This document shows, piece by piece, positions 1-5,124 of a stretch of 5,124 nucleotides of DNA (its first letter is position 1; the number at the start of each line of letters is the position of its first letter). This DNA is from Anaerolineae bacterium (GTDB lineage: Bacteria > Chloroflexota > Anaerolineae > 4572-78 > NAK82). Location: contig JAUVRU010000207.1 in NCBI GenBank assembly GCA_030597485.1, forward strand, positions 1-5,124, written 5' to 3'. Both the position numbers and the translations under genes were made by a program. The notes beneath the pieces were generated by a model. The model ran no database searches. It was not told the DNA's origin and saw only the letters and a list, made by a program, of their open reading frames with translations.

Positions 1-411
1 GGGCTTGACGTCTCGGTGGATGATTCCTTGTTGGTGCGCGTGATCCAGGGCTGCCGCAATCTGCCCCGTCAGGTCGGTGATCCGCCTCAGGCTGGGCGGT
101 GTCTTCATGAACTCTTTCCACGTGGGCGCCCCTTGGATGTGACGCATCACGATGAATCTGTAGCCGTCGTGCTGGCCGTAGTCGTACACCGGCAATATGT
201 TCGGGTGGTGTATGCTGGCGATGGCCTTGGCCTCGCCCTCGAACCGCCTGCCAAAGTCCAGCTGCGCACCGTGGAAGGGAGGAAGGATCTTCACCGCCAC
301 ATAGCGGTCCAGCCCAGGCTGATACGCTTTGTAGACGGAAGACATCCCGCCCTCTCGGATCCTCTCCATGATGTAATATTTGCCGAAAGTACGGCCGATC
401 AGGTTACTCAT
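1..411 (-). CDS. Serine/threonine protein kinase, PknB/Hanks type (N-terminal part, cut by window edge)
   Basis: This encodes the N-lobe and the start of the C-lobe of a bacterial Hanks-type kinase, which transfers ATP phosphate to Ser/Thr of target proteins. 137 residues are visible from ATG 411-409. They include the glycine-rich loop IREGGMSSVYKA (18-29), VAVKIL with the ATP-anchoring Lys41, the alpha-C region RFEGEAKAIASIHHPNI with probable salt-bridge Glu60, and the catalytic-loop start IIHRDVKP (130-137) with Asp133, where the window ends. DFG, the activation loop and any C-terminal sensor or membrane segment lie outside. In the P-loop, the first and third glycines of GxGxxG are Arg19 and Ser24; small residues at the third site are common in such kinases, the Arg less so. 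The start is chosen because GKYYIMERI is the normal beginning of the fold; the SD is only a G-run (416-420). HRD and the VAVK lysine are intact, so an active kinase is expected. Family is certain, substrate unknown. Confidence 0.94.
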   Translation of the reverse strand, partial: MSNLIGRTFGKYYIMERIREGGMSSVYKAYQPGLDRYVAVKILPPFHGAQLDFGRRFEGEAKAIASIHHPNILPVYDYGQHDGYRFIVMRHIQGAPTWKEFMKTPPSLRRITDLTGQIAAALDHAHQQGIIHRDVKP

Positions 412-422
412 ACTGCCCCCGC

Positions 423-449
423 TGACAAACTGCGATTTCAGTTATGTCA
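423..449. promoter_or_regulatory. Imperfect inverted repeat upstream of the kinase start
   Basis: The arms TGACAAACTG (423-432) and CAGTTATGTCA (439-449) are complementary except for one extra base, and flank a 6-nt centre. The repeat ends 12 bases from the kinase start codon. On the minus strand it contains TTGACA (450-445), but no acceptable -10 follows at 16-18 bp, so I do not call a promoter. It could be a repressor operator or a hairpin in the kinase 5' leader. Its role is inference only. Confidence 0.4.
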
Positions 450-747
450 ACTTTTTCTCCTAGTGATATGTGACATCGGTGATCTGTATCGACTGTCTTT
501 CCCGGCTCGCTGCCGCCCATCGCCCATTCCTTCCCGGTCTCGCCAGCACCACAGTGGATCGGTCGGATCAGTCGGGCACGACAAGCCGACCGCGCCTTGC
601 CTGACGATCAGTGATCCCGCGCTCCTCCGGATACTCACGGCTGCGCAGACGCCTCGCGCGCACGCACGGCACCGGAGCAGACCACAGGCCTTCTCCGGCG
701 GAAACATAGAGGCGGTACCAGTCTGATGAAACCAAGGGAAAACAGAA
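450..747. other. Intergenic stretch upstream of the kinase, no gene recognised
   Basis: Open frames exist here on both strands. The plus-strand one runs antisense through the kinase, and the 86-codon minus-strand one (707-447) has no SD and a low-complexity Arg/Cys/Pro-rich product, so both look spurious. Small repeats are visible: a tandem 9-mer GGATCGGTC/GGATCAGTC at 556-573 and an 11-base palindrome GATCAGTGATC at 606-616. The kinase promoter should lie here on the minus strand, but I cannot identify a -35/-10 pair with confidence. Confidence 0.5.
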
Positions 748-769
748 GCGACTCAGCTGACTGAGTCGC
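748..769. terminator. Perfect 9-bp hairpin, possible terminator or structured leader element
   Basis: GCGACTCAG (748-756) and CTGAGTCGC (761-769) pair perfectly around a 4-nt loop CTGA. Read on the minus strand, the stem is followed by TTCTGTTTTCCC, a loose T-rich tail as in an intrinsic terminator. Read on the plus strand there is no T run; instead a Shine-Dalgarno and a micro-ORF follow about 15 bases later. No minus-strand gene to its right needs termination within the window, so the function is open. The structure itself is directly visible. Confidence 0.45.
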
Positions 770-796
770 CTGGCTTGGAATGGAAAGGAGCAGAAG

Positions 797-862
797 ATGA
801 TTGAATCTCTTATGACAAATTGTTATGTTATGCCACTTCTATTATACACCATATTTGCCTGA
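797..862 (+). CDS. Possible 21-codon micro-ORF (small hydrophobic peptide)
   Basis: An ATG at 797 is preceded by AAAGGAG (784-790, six bases of spacing), as good an SD as those of the two full genes on this strand. The reading frame ends at TGA 860-862 and gives a 21-residue peptide starting MIESLMTNCY, with a hydrophobic C-terminal half rich in Leu, Tyr, Ile and Phe (VMPLLLYTIFA), which could sit in a membrane. It begins 27 bases after a perfect hairpin and lies in an AT-rich island unlike its surroundings. It could be a small membrane peptide, a leader peptide, or chance. It is too short for composition or codon use to decide, and I recognise no family. The same bases also contain promoter-like hexamers, so the AT-richness may be regulatory rather than coding. 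Confidence 0.25.
   Translation: MIESLMTNCYVMPLLLYTIFA
820..848 (+). promoter_or_regulatory. Possible sigma70-like promoter in AT-rich island
   Basis: TTGTTA (820-825) and TATACA (843-848) are separated by 17 bp, each matching four of six consensus positions. A second pairing, TTGAAT (801-806) and TATGTT (824-829), also has a 17-bp spacer. Either could drive the exported-protein gene through a leader of roughly 300 nt. In AT-rich sequence such matches arise easily, so confidence is low. Confidence 0.25.
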
Positions 863-1132
863 ATTGGGCAGGATAATGGCAGCAACCTGGGAAACACGGC
901 CTAATTTTAAGGTTTTTCCCTGCAATCGGTGGTGAGGCGCACTATTGTCCCCACATCTACAGTACAGATCGTGGGTAGCCGAAGCGAAGCAGCACTCTCT
1001 GGCTGAGAAACCGATAGCAGCCGCTCATGCATGATTTTGCGCTTTTCTTGCACACTCGTAGCAGAAGGGTAACACTTCTCGGTGACAATGAGATTGCAGA
1101 ACTGGCCTGGCGAGGACCAGAATCTCTATCAC
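863..1132. other. Untranslated region upstream of the exported-protein gene
   Basis: No credible coding region is visible; the minus-strand frames here are mainly the antisense of the 1149-1613 gene. The stretch holds the 950-975 hairpin and a short inverted repeat AGAAG/CTTCT (1063-1067/1075-1079). It also has a weak promoter-like pair, TTGCAC (1048-1053) and TAACAC (1070-1075), with a 16-bp spacer. This would be nearer to the gene than the AT-rich candidate but fits consensus poorly. Confidence 0.4.
950..975. other. Inverted repeat / hairpin in the upstream region
   Basis: CCCACATCT (950-958) pairs with AGAT-C-GTGGG (966-975): nine base pairs with a single bulged C970 around a 7-nt loop ACAGTAC. 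No T run follows on either strand, so it is not a classical terminator. It may be an operator or an RNA stem in the leader of the downstream gene. No known riboswitch was recognised. Confidence 0.4.
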
Positions 1133-1141
1133 AAAGGAGGT
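1133..1141 (+). promoter_or_regulatory. Strong Shine-Dalgarno of the exported-protein gene
   Basis: AAAGGAGGT is a near-perfect anti-16S match, seven bases before ATG 1149. It fixes the start and suggests high translation. Confidence 0.85.
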
Positions 1142-1148
1142 AAGGACA

Positions 1149-1613
1149 ATGTTGAAGAAAGTGCTGACTTTGATCATTGTAGTCATGGCAATCGCTTTGG
1201 TGGCAGCCACGGCGGCCAGTGCCCAGGAACCAGAGGCCACTGATGGCGGCCTGGGAGCTCGCGGCGACGGTATCGCCGTCCTGCGAGGCACGGGGATGGT
1301 GGACCTGAGTGGCAATGGCACATTGTGGGTGAAGGACCTGGGTGGTGACGCCATCATCCGGGTTACCGGCACAGGCCACAAGAAGGAGTTCTCGGATGGC
1401 TGGATCCAGTACGCGGGCTTCGACGGAGCTGCCCACGTGGCCGGATCGAGGGTGCACGTCATACTGGCTGGAGTGGACATCAATCTCGTTGCCTTCGGGC
1501 ACGGATCGGCCTACCTCTGGGGTCACGGGACCTACCACAACGCCGACGGCACTGGCGAGTGGCATACTGCCGGATCAGGTGCCTACGCCCGGGTAACAGA
1601 AGCGGCCGAATAG
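1149..1613 (+). CDS. Small exported glycine-rich repeat protein of unknown function
   Basis: This is a 154-aa protein of unknown function. Residues 1-25 form a textbook Sec signal peptide: MLKK, then a hydrophobic core of about 16 residues, then a signal peptidase I site ASA|Q after Ala25. The mature part of about 129 residues has almost no Cys, many glycines and alternating hydrophobics, which suggests beta-strands with tight turns. Two segments resemble each other: 39-60 (GDGIAVLRGTG, then GNGTLW) and 117-138 (GHGSAYLWGHG, then GTGEW). They share Gly/Gly/Ala/Leu/Gly/Gly/Gly/Gly at equivalent positions with one inserted residue. Between them, 90-108 (GFDGAAHVAGSRVHVILAG) looks like a diverged relative. 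There is no transmembrane anchor, sortase motif or lipobox, so the product should be released or periplasm/cell-surface associated. It stands alone with its own strong SD and a likely terminator. I believe similar proteins occur in Chloroflexota genomes, from memory only. An adhesin-like or beta-solenoid role would be a guess. Confidence 0.88.
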   Translation: MLKKVLTLIIVVMAIALVAATAASAQEPEATDGGLGARGDGIAVLRGTGMVDLSGNGTLWVKDLGGDAIIRVTGTGHKKEFSDGWIQYAGFDGAAHVAGSRVHVILAGVDINLVAFGHGSAYLWGHGTYHNADGTGEWHTAGSGAYARVTEAAE

Positions 1614-1628
1614 TCACATCAACGCTCT

Positions 1629-1663
1629 GGACGCGGGCAATCGCCAGGCGCTGCCCTGCGTCC
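1629..1663 (+). terminator. GC-rich hairpin after the exported-protein gene, probable terminator
   Basis: GGACGC (1629-1634) pairs with GCGTCC (1658-1663), GGGCA (1635-1639) with TGCCC (1652-1656), and CGC with GCG near the tip, with only small bulges. It begins 15 bases after the stop codon TAG. No T tract follows, so it may end transcription imperfectly or protect the 3' end of the mRNA. Confidence 0.5.
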
Positions 1664-1830
1664 CACTGCGTGTCACTCGCTACTCAGCTCCTCACCCATA
1701 TGGGCCACCCCCCGATCGCTCCTAGTTCCATTCGTGCCCGTCAGCCCGGCACATCGCACCGTGGAGCGTCACATCCCCAGGCGCCCGTGCCTGCATCCGG
1801 AATCCTGGACGTACGCCACTCCGAAGCCGG
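1664..1830. other. Intergenic stretch between hairpin and reductase promoter
   Basis: Two plus-strand frames cross this segment without an SD or recognisable protein; one is the in-frame upstream extension of the reductase. The only notable motif is a perfect 10-bp palindrome CCCATATGGG at 1695-1704. It lies about 125 bases upstream of the reductase -35, which is far for an operator. Confidence 0.4.
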
Positions 1831-1859
1831 TTGTCAACGTGCGCTGGTTATGCTATTAT
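1831..1859 (+). promoter_or_regulatory. Near-consensus sigma70 promoter for the reductase gene
   Basis: TTGTCA (1831-1836, five of six) and TATTAT (1854-1859, five of six) are separated by exactly 17 bp, and TGC directly before the -10 makes an extended -10 element. Transcription should begin near 1866, giving a leader of about 174 nt. This is the best promoter in the window. It also argues against translation from upstream in-frame ATGs of the reductase frame before 1865. Confidence 0.7.
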
Positions 1860-1898
1860 GGGGCATGTCTTGCTGCATTCCACAGCATCTTTCAACCT

Positions 1899-1942
1899 GG
1901 TGCTCTCTCAGCACCCTGGAACCTTGCGGGAACGCATCCAGG
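1899..1942 (+). promoter_or_regulatory. Two adjacent hairpins in the reductase 5' leader
   Basis: Hairpin 1 is GGTGCT (1899-1904) and AGCACC (1910-1915) with loop CTCTC. Hairpin 2 is CCTGGA (1915-1920) and TCCAGG (1937-1942), enclosing a 4-nt bulge and then TGCG (1925-1928)/CGCA (1933-1936) capped by GGAA, a GNRA-type tetraloop. Base 1915 could belong to either. They lie between the promoter and the SD, so they would be transcribed. There is no T run after them, so a simple attenuator is not evident; a regulatory or mRNA-stabilising leader is possible. No known riboswitch class was recognised. Confidence 0.45.
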
Positions 1943-2024
1943 CAAGATGGATCCGATGACTCAGCAAACAGATCACCGGGCCAACAACGACACCTGGCAG
2001 TGCACAGCAGGAATCAGGTCTTGG

Positions 2025-2031
2025 AAAGGAG
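2025..2031 (+). promoter_or_regulatory. Shine-Dalgarno that fixes the reductase start
   Basis: AAAGGAG lies eight bases before ATG 2040. The frame is open much further upstream (to 1734), but none of the earlier ATGs has a comparable SD. Confidence 0.75.
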
Positions 2032-2039
2032 TACGGGTG

Positions 2040-3440
2040 ATGAGTGAAGCACAATCATATGATGCGATTGTCATTGGCGCTGGCCAGGCCGGTGGGCCGC
2101 TTTCAAGCACGCTGGCTCAGGCCGGGTGGAAGACCGCTCTTATTGAGCGAGAGCACGTCGGTGGCACCTGTGTGAATGAGGGCTGCACGCCCACCAAAAC
2201 AATGGTGGCCAGCGCCAGGGTAGCCTATCTGGCTCGACGGGCATCGGACTACGGTGTGCACACGGGAACGGTAGGAGTGGGTATGGGCCGGGTGCGCCAG
2301 CGCAAGCGAGACATCGTGAACAGCTTCCGTACCGGCAGCCAACGACGTCTCGAGAGCACGGATGGTCTGGACTTGCTGTTCGGAGAAGCCCGGTTTCTGG
2401 ACCCACACTCGGTTCAGGTGGAGATGGGCGGTGGTCACGTCCAACTGCTAACCGCCGACAAGGTCTTCATCAACACTGGCGGTCGACCATCCAGGCCGTC
2501 GCTTCCTGGCCTGGATGACGTCGACACGCTGGATTCCACCTCCATCATGGAACTGGACAGCGTGCCAGACCACCTGCTGATATTGGGCGGTGGTTACATC
2601 GGGTTGGAATTCGGCCAGATGTTCCGTCGCTTCGGCAGCCGGGTGACAATCATTCATCGAGGCAAGCAATTGCTCAGCCGTGAGGACCCCGATGTGGCCG
2701 AGGAAGTGGCCAGGATTCTTGAACAAGATGGCGTGGAGGTGTTGCTGAAAGCTGACTCGGATCGCGTTGAGCGCATCAACGGCGACAGGCCAGGCCTCCA
2801 GCTGAGTGTGCGCGTGGCGGATGAGGAACGGACACTGATTGGATCATACCTGTTGACGGCCACTGGCCGGACGCCCAACACCGACCGGCTGAACCTGGAC
2901 GCTGCTGGCGTGGAATCCGACGATCGGGGTTTCGTCAGGGTGAATGAGCGGCTGGAAACCAGTGTGCCAGGCATTTATGCCCTGGGTGACGTGAAGGGTG
3001 GACCACAATTCACTCACATCTCCTACGACGATTTCCGCATCATCCGCACCAACTTGCTGGACGGCGGGAATGCCTCGACCTCGGAGCGAATGGTACCCTA
3101 CACTGTCTTCATAGACCCTCAGCTGGGCCGGATCGGTTTGAGCGAGACTGAAGCCCGGAACCGGGGTCTGAACATCCGCGTGGCCAGGATGCCGATGAAC
3201 TACGTCGCTCGCGCGCTGGAGATGGACGAGTCAAGAGGTTTGATGAAGGCGGTGGTGGACGCCGACACCGGCCAGATACTCGGTGCCGCTGTCCTGGGCA
3301 TCGAAGGGGGCGAGATCATGACTGTGCTGCAGATGGCGATGATGGGTCGGGTGCCGTACACCATGATTCGGGACGGCGTCTTCGCCCACCCCACATTGGC
3401 GGAGTCCTTGAACAACCTATTTGCATCCCTTGATGGCTGA
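2040..3440 (+). CDS. FAD-dependent pyridine nucleotide-disulfide oxidoreductase, MerA/RclA-like
   Basis: This 466-aa class I disulfide oxidoreductase should pass electrons from NAD(P)H through FAD to a redox-active cysteine pair, in the cytoplasm, as a homodimer. Domain order: FAD Rossmann motif GAGQAG (13-18); redox pair Cys44/Cys49 in [16 protein letters not shown](P) Rossmann motif [10 protein letters not shown] (183-192); second FAD contacts ATGRTPN (274-280) and [11 protein letters not shown] (311-321); dimerisation domain from about 350; and the C-terminal FAHPTLAE with base His450 and partner Glu455. Such proteins are often annotated mercuric reductase. This one lacks both the N-terminal metal-binding domain and the C-terminal Cys pair of true MerA, so Hg(II) reduction is doubtful; no lipoamide or glutathione signature is clear either. 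After the NAD(P) motif, VTIIHRGKQ has His206-Arg207 where NADH enzymes carry an acid, which hints at NADPH. The start at 2040 fits the SD and the [10 protein letters not shown] fold start. It has its own promoter and a double stop TGATAG, and is convergent with the next gene. Confidence 0.93.
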   Translation: MSEAQSYDAIVIGAGQAGGPLSSTLAQAGWKTALIEREHVGGTCVNEGCTPTKTMVASARVAYLARRASDYGVHTGTVGVGMGRVRQRKRDIVNSFRTGSQRRLESTDGLDLLFGEARFLDPHSVQVEMGGGHVQLLTADKVFINTGGRPSRPSLPGLDDVDTLDSTSIMELDSVPDHLLILGGGYIGLEFGQMFRRFGSRVTIIHRGKQLLSREDPDVAEEVARILEQDGVEVLLKADSDRVERINGDRPGLQLSVRVADEERTLIGSYLLTATGRTPNTDRLNLDAAGVESDDRGFVRVNERLETSVPGIYALGDVKGGPQFTHISYDDFRIIRTNLLDGGNASTSERMVPYTVFIDPQLGRIGLSETEARNRGLNIRVARMPMNYVARALEMDESRGLMKAVVDADTGQILGAAVLGIEGGEIMTVLQMAMMGRVPYTMIRDGVFAHPTLAESLNNLFASLDG

Positions 3441-3595
3441 TAGGGAGTTCACCGCCAGCGTCAGATGTGGCAGCATCCCCCTCCTCCATACGACTGTCAG
3501 GCGTAGATCACTGCCGGCGGTCAGGGTCAGTCTCTGGCAAGGCTGGCACCGGGATGCAGCGATCGTGGATCTTCACCAAGGCTCCAAGAACACGA
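3441..3595. other. Convergent intergenic gap
   Basis: These 155 bases lie between the 3' ends of the reductase and the molybdenum hydroxylase gene. A bidirectional terminator would be expected, but I see only weak 4-5 bp stems: GATG/CATC around 3464-3477, and CCAAG/CTTGG spanning the hydroxylase stop on the minus strand. There is no T tract. Plus-strand open frames here have no SD and no recognisable product. Confidence 0.5.
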
Positions 3596-5124
3596 CTACT
3601 TGGCTGATTGCAGCGCCCGCCACACCCGCTCCGGCGTCAACGGCAGCTCCCGGATCCATACATCAGTAGCGTCGTGAATGGCGCTGACCATAGACGGCGC
3701 CACCCCATCCATCGCCAGCTCGGACACAGACTTAGCGCCAAAGGGACCGGTGGGCTCGTCGGTCTGAACGAAGATGACGTCCATGGCCGGTACCTCGTTT
3801 GCCGTGTATACCCGATAGGGTCCAAGCCGGGCATTGACCGGGCGCCCCTCGGCATCGAAAACCATATCCTCACAGTGAGCAAACCCCAAGGCCTGGGCCA
3901 GACCTCCTTCAACCTGGCCCGCAGCGGTAATGGGATTGATGACCCGGCCGCAGTCTGCCACCATGAGCAGCCGCTCAACTGTCACCTGTCCGGTCTCCAC
4001 ATCCACCACCACCTCAGCGAATTGGGCAGCTGTCGGTGGCGGGCTTACATAGCTCATATGCGAGGCCGTGGCCATGATCTGATGTTGGTTGTCTTGATGC
4101 AGGCTGCGCAGCGCGACCGCCTCCAGCGTGACTGATCTGCCATCTGGGGCCATCACCCGGCGGTTCTTCAGCACCAAATCATCCACCTCAGAGGTTCCCA
4201 GGACCAATGCTGCGTGTTCCCGTATCTGTTGGTGGATCTCCAGCGCCGCCTTCCGCACGGCGCCACCACTTATGTAGGTCGTGCTGCTGGCGTAGGCACC
4301 TTTGTCAAAGGGAGTGAAGTCCGTGTCAGACGAATAGACGATCAGATCCTCGACCGGGATGCCCAGCACCTCAGCCGCTATCTGGGCCAGGATGGTATCG
4401 GAGCCGGTGCCCAGGTCCGTGGCCCCCAGCAGCAGATTGAACGACCCATCATCGTTCATCTTCAGCGTCGCCGCTGCCATATCGAGACCAGCGATGCCAC
4501 TGCCGTGTATCATAACCGACATGCCGATGCCGCGCCGAAGGGGGCCATCTCCTTGCTGCCGATTGGCCTGCCGTTTGGAATAGAAATCTGTGGCCTGCAG
4601 GCCAACTGCCACGCACTGGTCCAGCCCGCTGGACTGCAAAGACTGCTCGTATCCTTCACGCCCTTCGCCCAGTTTCTGGGCCAGATGCATCGGCTCGCCC
4701 AATTTCAACCAGTTGGCTCGCTTGAACTCAACCACGTCCAGTCCAAGTTCCTCTGCGATCTCCTCCATCAGCACTTCGATGCCGAACTGGCACTGCATAG
4801 CCCCATATCCTCGGAAAGCACCGGCCGGAGGCATATTGGTATACACGGCGTCACACACAAACCGCGCGTTGGGCGCGTTGTACAGGGTTAATCCCTTGAA
4901 TCCAGCCACCATCTGCACGGTGAGGCTATGGGTGCCGTAGGCACCGGTATCGCCGATCAAGTACAGGTCGGCCGCGACTACCTTGCCATCAGAGACGCCA
5001 ATTCTGTAGCGGATCACCTGAAGATGACGGCTGCGGGAACTGGTGAACTCCTGACGCCGCGTGTACTCCATGCCAACCGGTCGTCCGGTAGCCACAGTCA
5101 GGTGGGCACACAGGTCTTCCAGGA
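3596..5124 (-). CDS. Molybdenum hydroxylase large subunit, xanthine dehydrogenase family (C-terminal two thirds, cut by window edge)
   Basis: This is the molybdopterin-cofactor-binding catalytic subunit of the xanthine dehydrogenase/aldehyde oxidase/CO dehydrogenase family, which hydroxylates a carbon of purines, N-heterocycles, aldehydes or aryl-CoAs with water oxygen. 508 complete codons are visible (from 5122) of roughly 750-780 usual; the frame stays open to the edge, so GTG 5093-5095 is internal. The N-terminal hammerhead domain is missing. Motifs, in visible-fragment numbering: GAFRGYGAMQ (101-110), the family's Mo-site Arg loop; GATDLGTGSDT (233-243); DTDFTPFDKGAYAS (266-279) then TTYISGGAV; DCGRVINP (390-397) and GQVEGGLAQALG (402-413); and GPFGAKSVSE (459-468), whose Glu468 is the expected catalytic base. 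The end, LPLTPERVWRAL, is typical. The substrate cannot be told: the DTD...GAYASSTTYISG run resembles anaerobic xanthine dehydrogenase and 4-hydroxybenzoyl-CoA reductase types more than CO dehydrogenase, as there is no Cys-bearing VAYRCSFR-like loop. Partner FeS and FAD subunits would be outside, to the right. Confidence 0.93.
   Translation of the reverse strand, partial: LEDLCAHLTVATGRPVGMEYTRRQEFTSSRSRHLQVIRYRIGVSDGKVVAADLYLIGDTGAYGTHSLTVQMVAGFKGLTLYNAPNARFVCDAVYTNMPPAGAFRGYGAMQCQFGIEVLMEEIAEELGLDVVEFKRANWLKLGEPMHLAQKLGEGREGYEQSLQSSGLDQCVAVGLQATDFYSKRQANRQQGDGPLRRGIGMSVMIHGSGIAGLDMAAATLKMNDDGSFNLLLGATDLGTGSDTILAQIAAEVLGIPVEDLIVYSSDTDFTPFDKGAYASSTTYISGGAVRKAALEIHQQIREHAALVLGTSEVDDLVLKNRRVMAPDGRSVTLEAVALRSLHQDNQHQIMATASHMSYVSPPPTAAQFAEVVVDVETGQVTVERLLMVADCGRVINPITAAGQVEGGLAQALGFAHCEDMVFDAEGRPVNARLGPYRVYTANEVPAMDVIFVQTDEPTGPFGAKSVSELAMDGVAPSMVSAIHDATDVWIRELPLTPERVWRALQSAK

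Noticed and set aside
447..707. Minus-strand 86-codon frame upstream of the kinase
   Set aside because: No SD, low-complexity Arg/Cys-rich product, no family recognised.
16..726. Plus-strand 236-codon open frame at the left end
   Set aside because: It runs antisense through the kinase, which has clear motifs on the other strand. The product is Arg/Pro/His-rich with no recognisable domain, and there is no SD.
870..945. Riboswitch-like pieces (GGCCTAA and flanking bases, as in c-di-GMP-I leaders)
   Set aside because: Only a short string matches; the conserved cores and pairing partners of known classes are not present.
957..1565. Minus-strand 202-codon frame, and the 152-codon frame within it
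   Set aside because: Antisense shadows of the exported-protein gene, which has a signal peptide and strong SD on the plus strand.
1910..1942. T-box-like string (CTGGAACC followed by GCGGG) in the reductase leader
   Set aside because: The order and spacing of the T-box antiterminator motif are not met, there is no terminator with a T run, and the gene is not amino-acid related.
1734..2039. A 102-residue N-terminal extension of the reductase
   Set aside because: The FAD fold begins at residue 7 from ATG 2040, the SD is just before that ATG, the upstream ATGs lack an SD, and the likely promoter start (about 1866) lies inside the extension. The later in-frame ATGs at 1950 and 1959 also lack an SD.
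1865..2047. A 60-codon upstream frame starting MSCC and overlapping the reductase start
   Set aside because: Its ATG lies at the predicted transcription start with no SD; the product is of low quality. The overlap with the reductase ATG is probably chance, though leaderless translation cannot be excluded.
4214..4891. Plus-strand 225-codon frame at the right end
   Set aside because: Antisense to the well-supported molybdenum hydroxylase coding sequence.
1..5124. CRISPR array, insertion sequence, tRNA or rRNA
   Set aside because: No regularly spaced repeats, transposase, terminal inverted repeat pair, or tRNA/rRNA-like sequence was seen on reading both strands.

Overview
The window looks like a piece of a moderately GC-rich bacterial chromosome. 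The best guess is Chloroflexota (Anaerolineae/Caldilineae-like). This rests on the style of the PknB-type kinase N-terminus (GGMSSVYKAYQP, LDRYVAVKIL), a small exported glycine-rich protein of a kind I associate with that phylum, and a MerA/RclA-like flavoprotein with the [13 protein letters not shown] active site. The assignment is inference from protein style; there is no rRNA or other marker gene.

Layout. (1) 1-411, minus strand: the first 137 codons of a Ser/Thr protein kinase, cut by the left edge exactly at the HRDVKP catalytic-loop motif. (2) 412-1148: about 740 bases without a convincing normal-sized gene. It holds an imperfect inverted repeat just upstream of the kinase start, a perfect 9-bp hairpin (748-769), an AT-rich island with a possible 21-codon micro-ORF preceded by a good Shine-Dalgarno, and a second hairpin (950-975). 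(3) 1149-1613, plus: a 154-aa exported protein with a clear signal peptide and an internally repeated Gly-x-Gly pattern, followed by a GC-rich hairpin (1629-1663) that is probably its terminator. (4) 1831-2039, plus: a near-consensus sigma70 promoter and a leader of about 170 nt with two adjacent hairpins, leading into (5) 2040-3440, plus: a 466-aa FAD/NAD(P)H disulfide oxidoreductase. (6) 3441-3595: a convergent intergenic gap. (7) 3596-5124, minus: the C-terminal 508 residues of a molybdenum hydroxylase large subunit (xanthine dehydrogenase family), cut by the right edge.

How the parts relate. No two genes form an obvious operon. The kinase runs away from the others, the exported protein and the reductase have their own signals, and the reductase converges on the molybdenum hydroxylase. 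The reductase and the hydroxylase are both redox enzymes, but their opposite orientation gives no evidence of a shared pathway. The FeS and FAD subunits that usually accompany the hydroxylase are not in the window.

I did not find a convincing undescribed system. The most rewarding places for a second look are the structured leader of the reductase gene, the micro-ORF and hairpin cluster in the 700-1000 region, and the repeated secreted glycine-rich protein.
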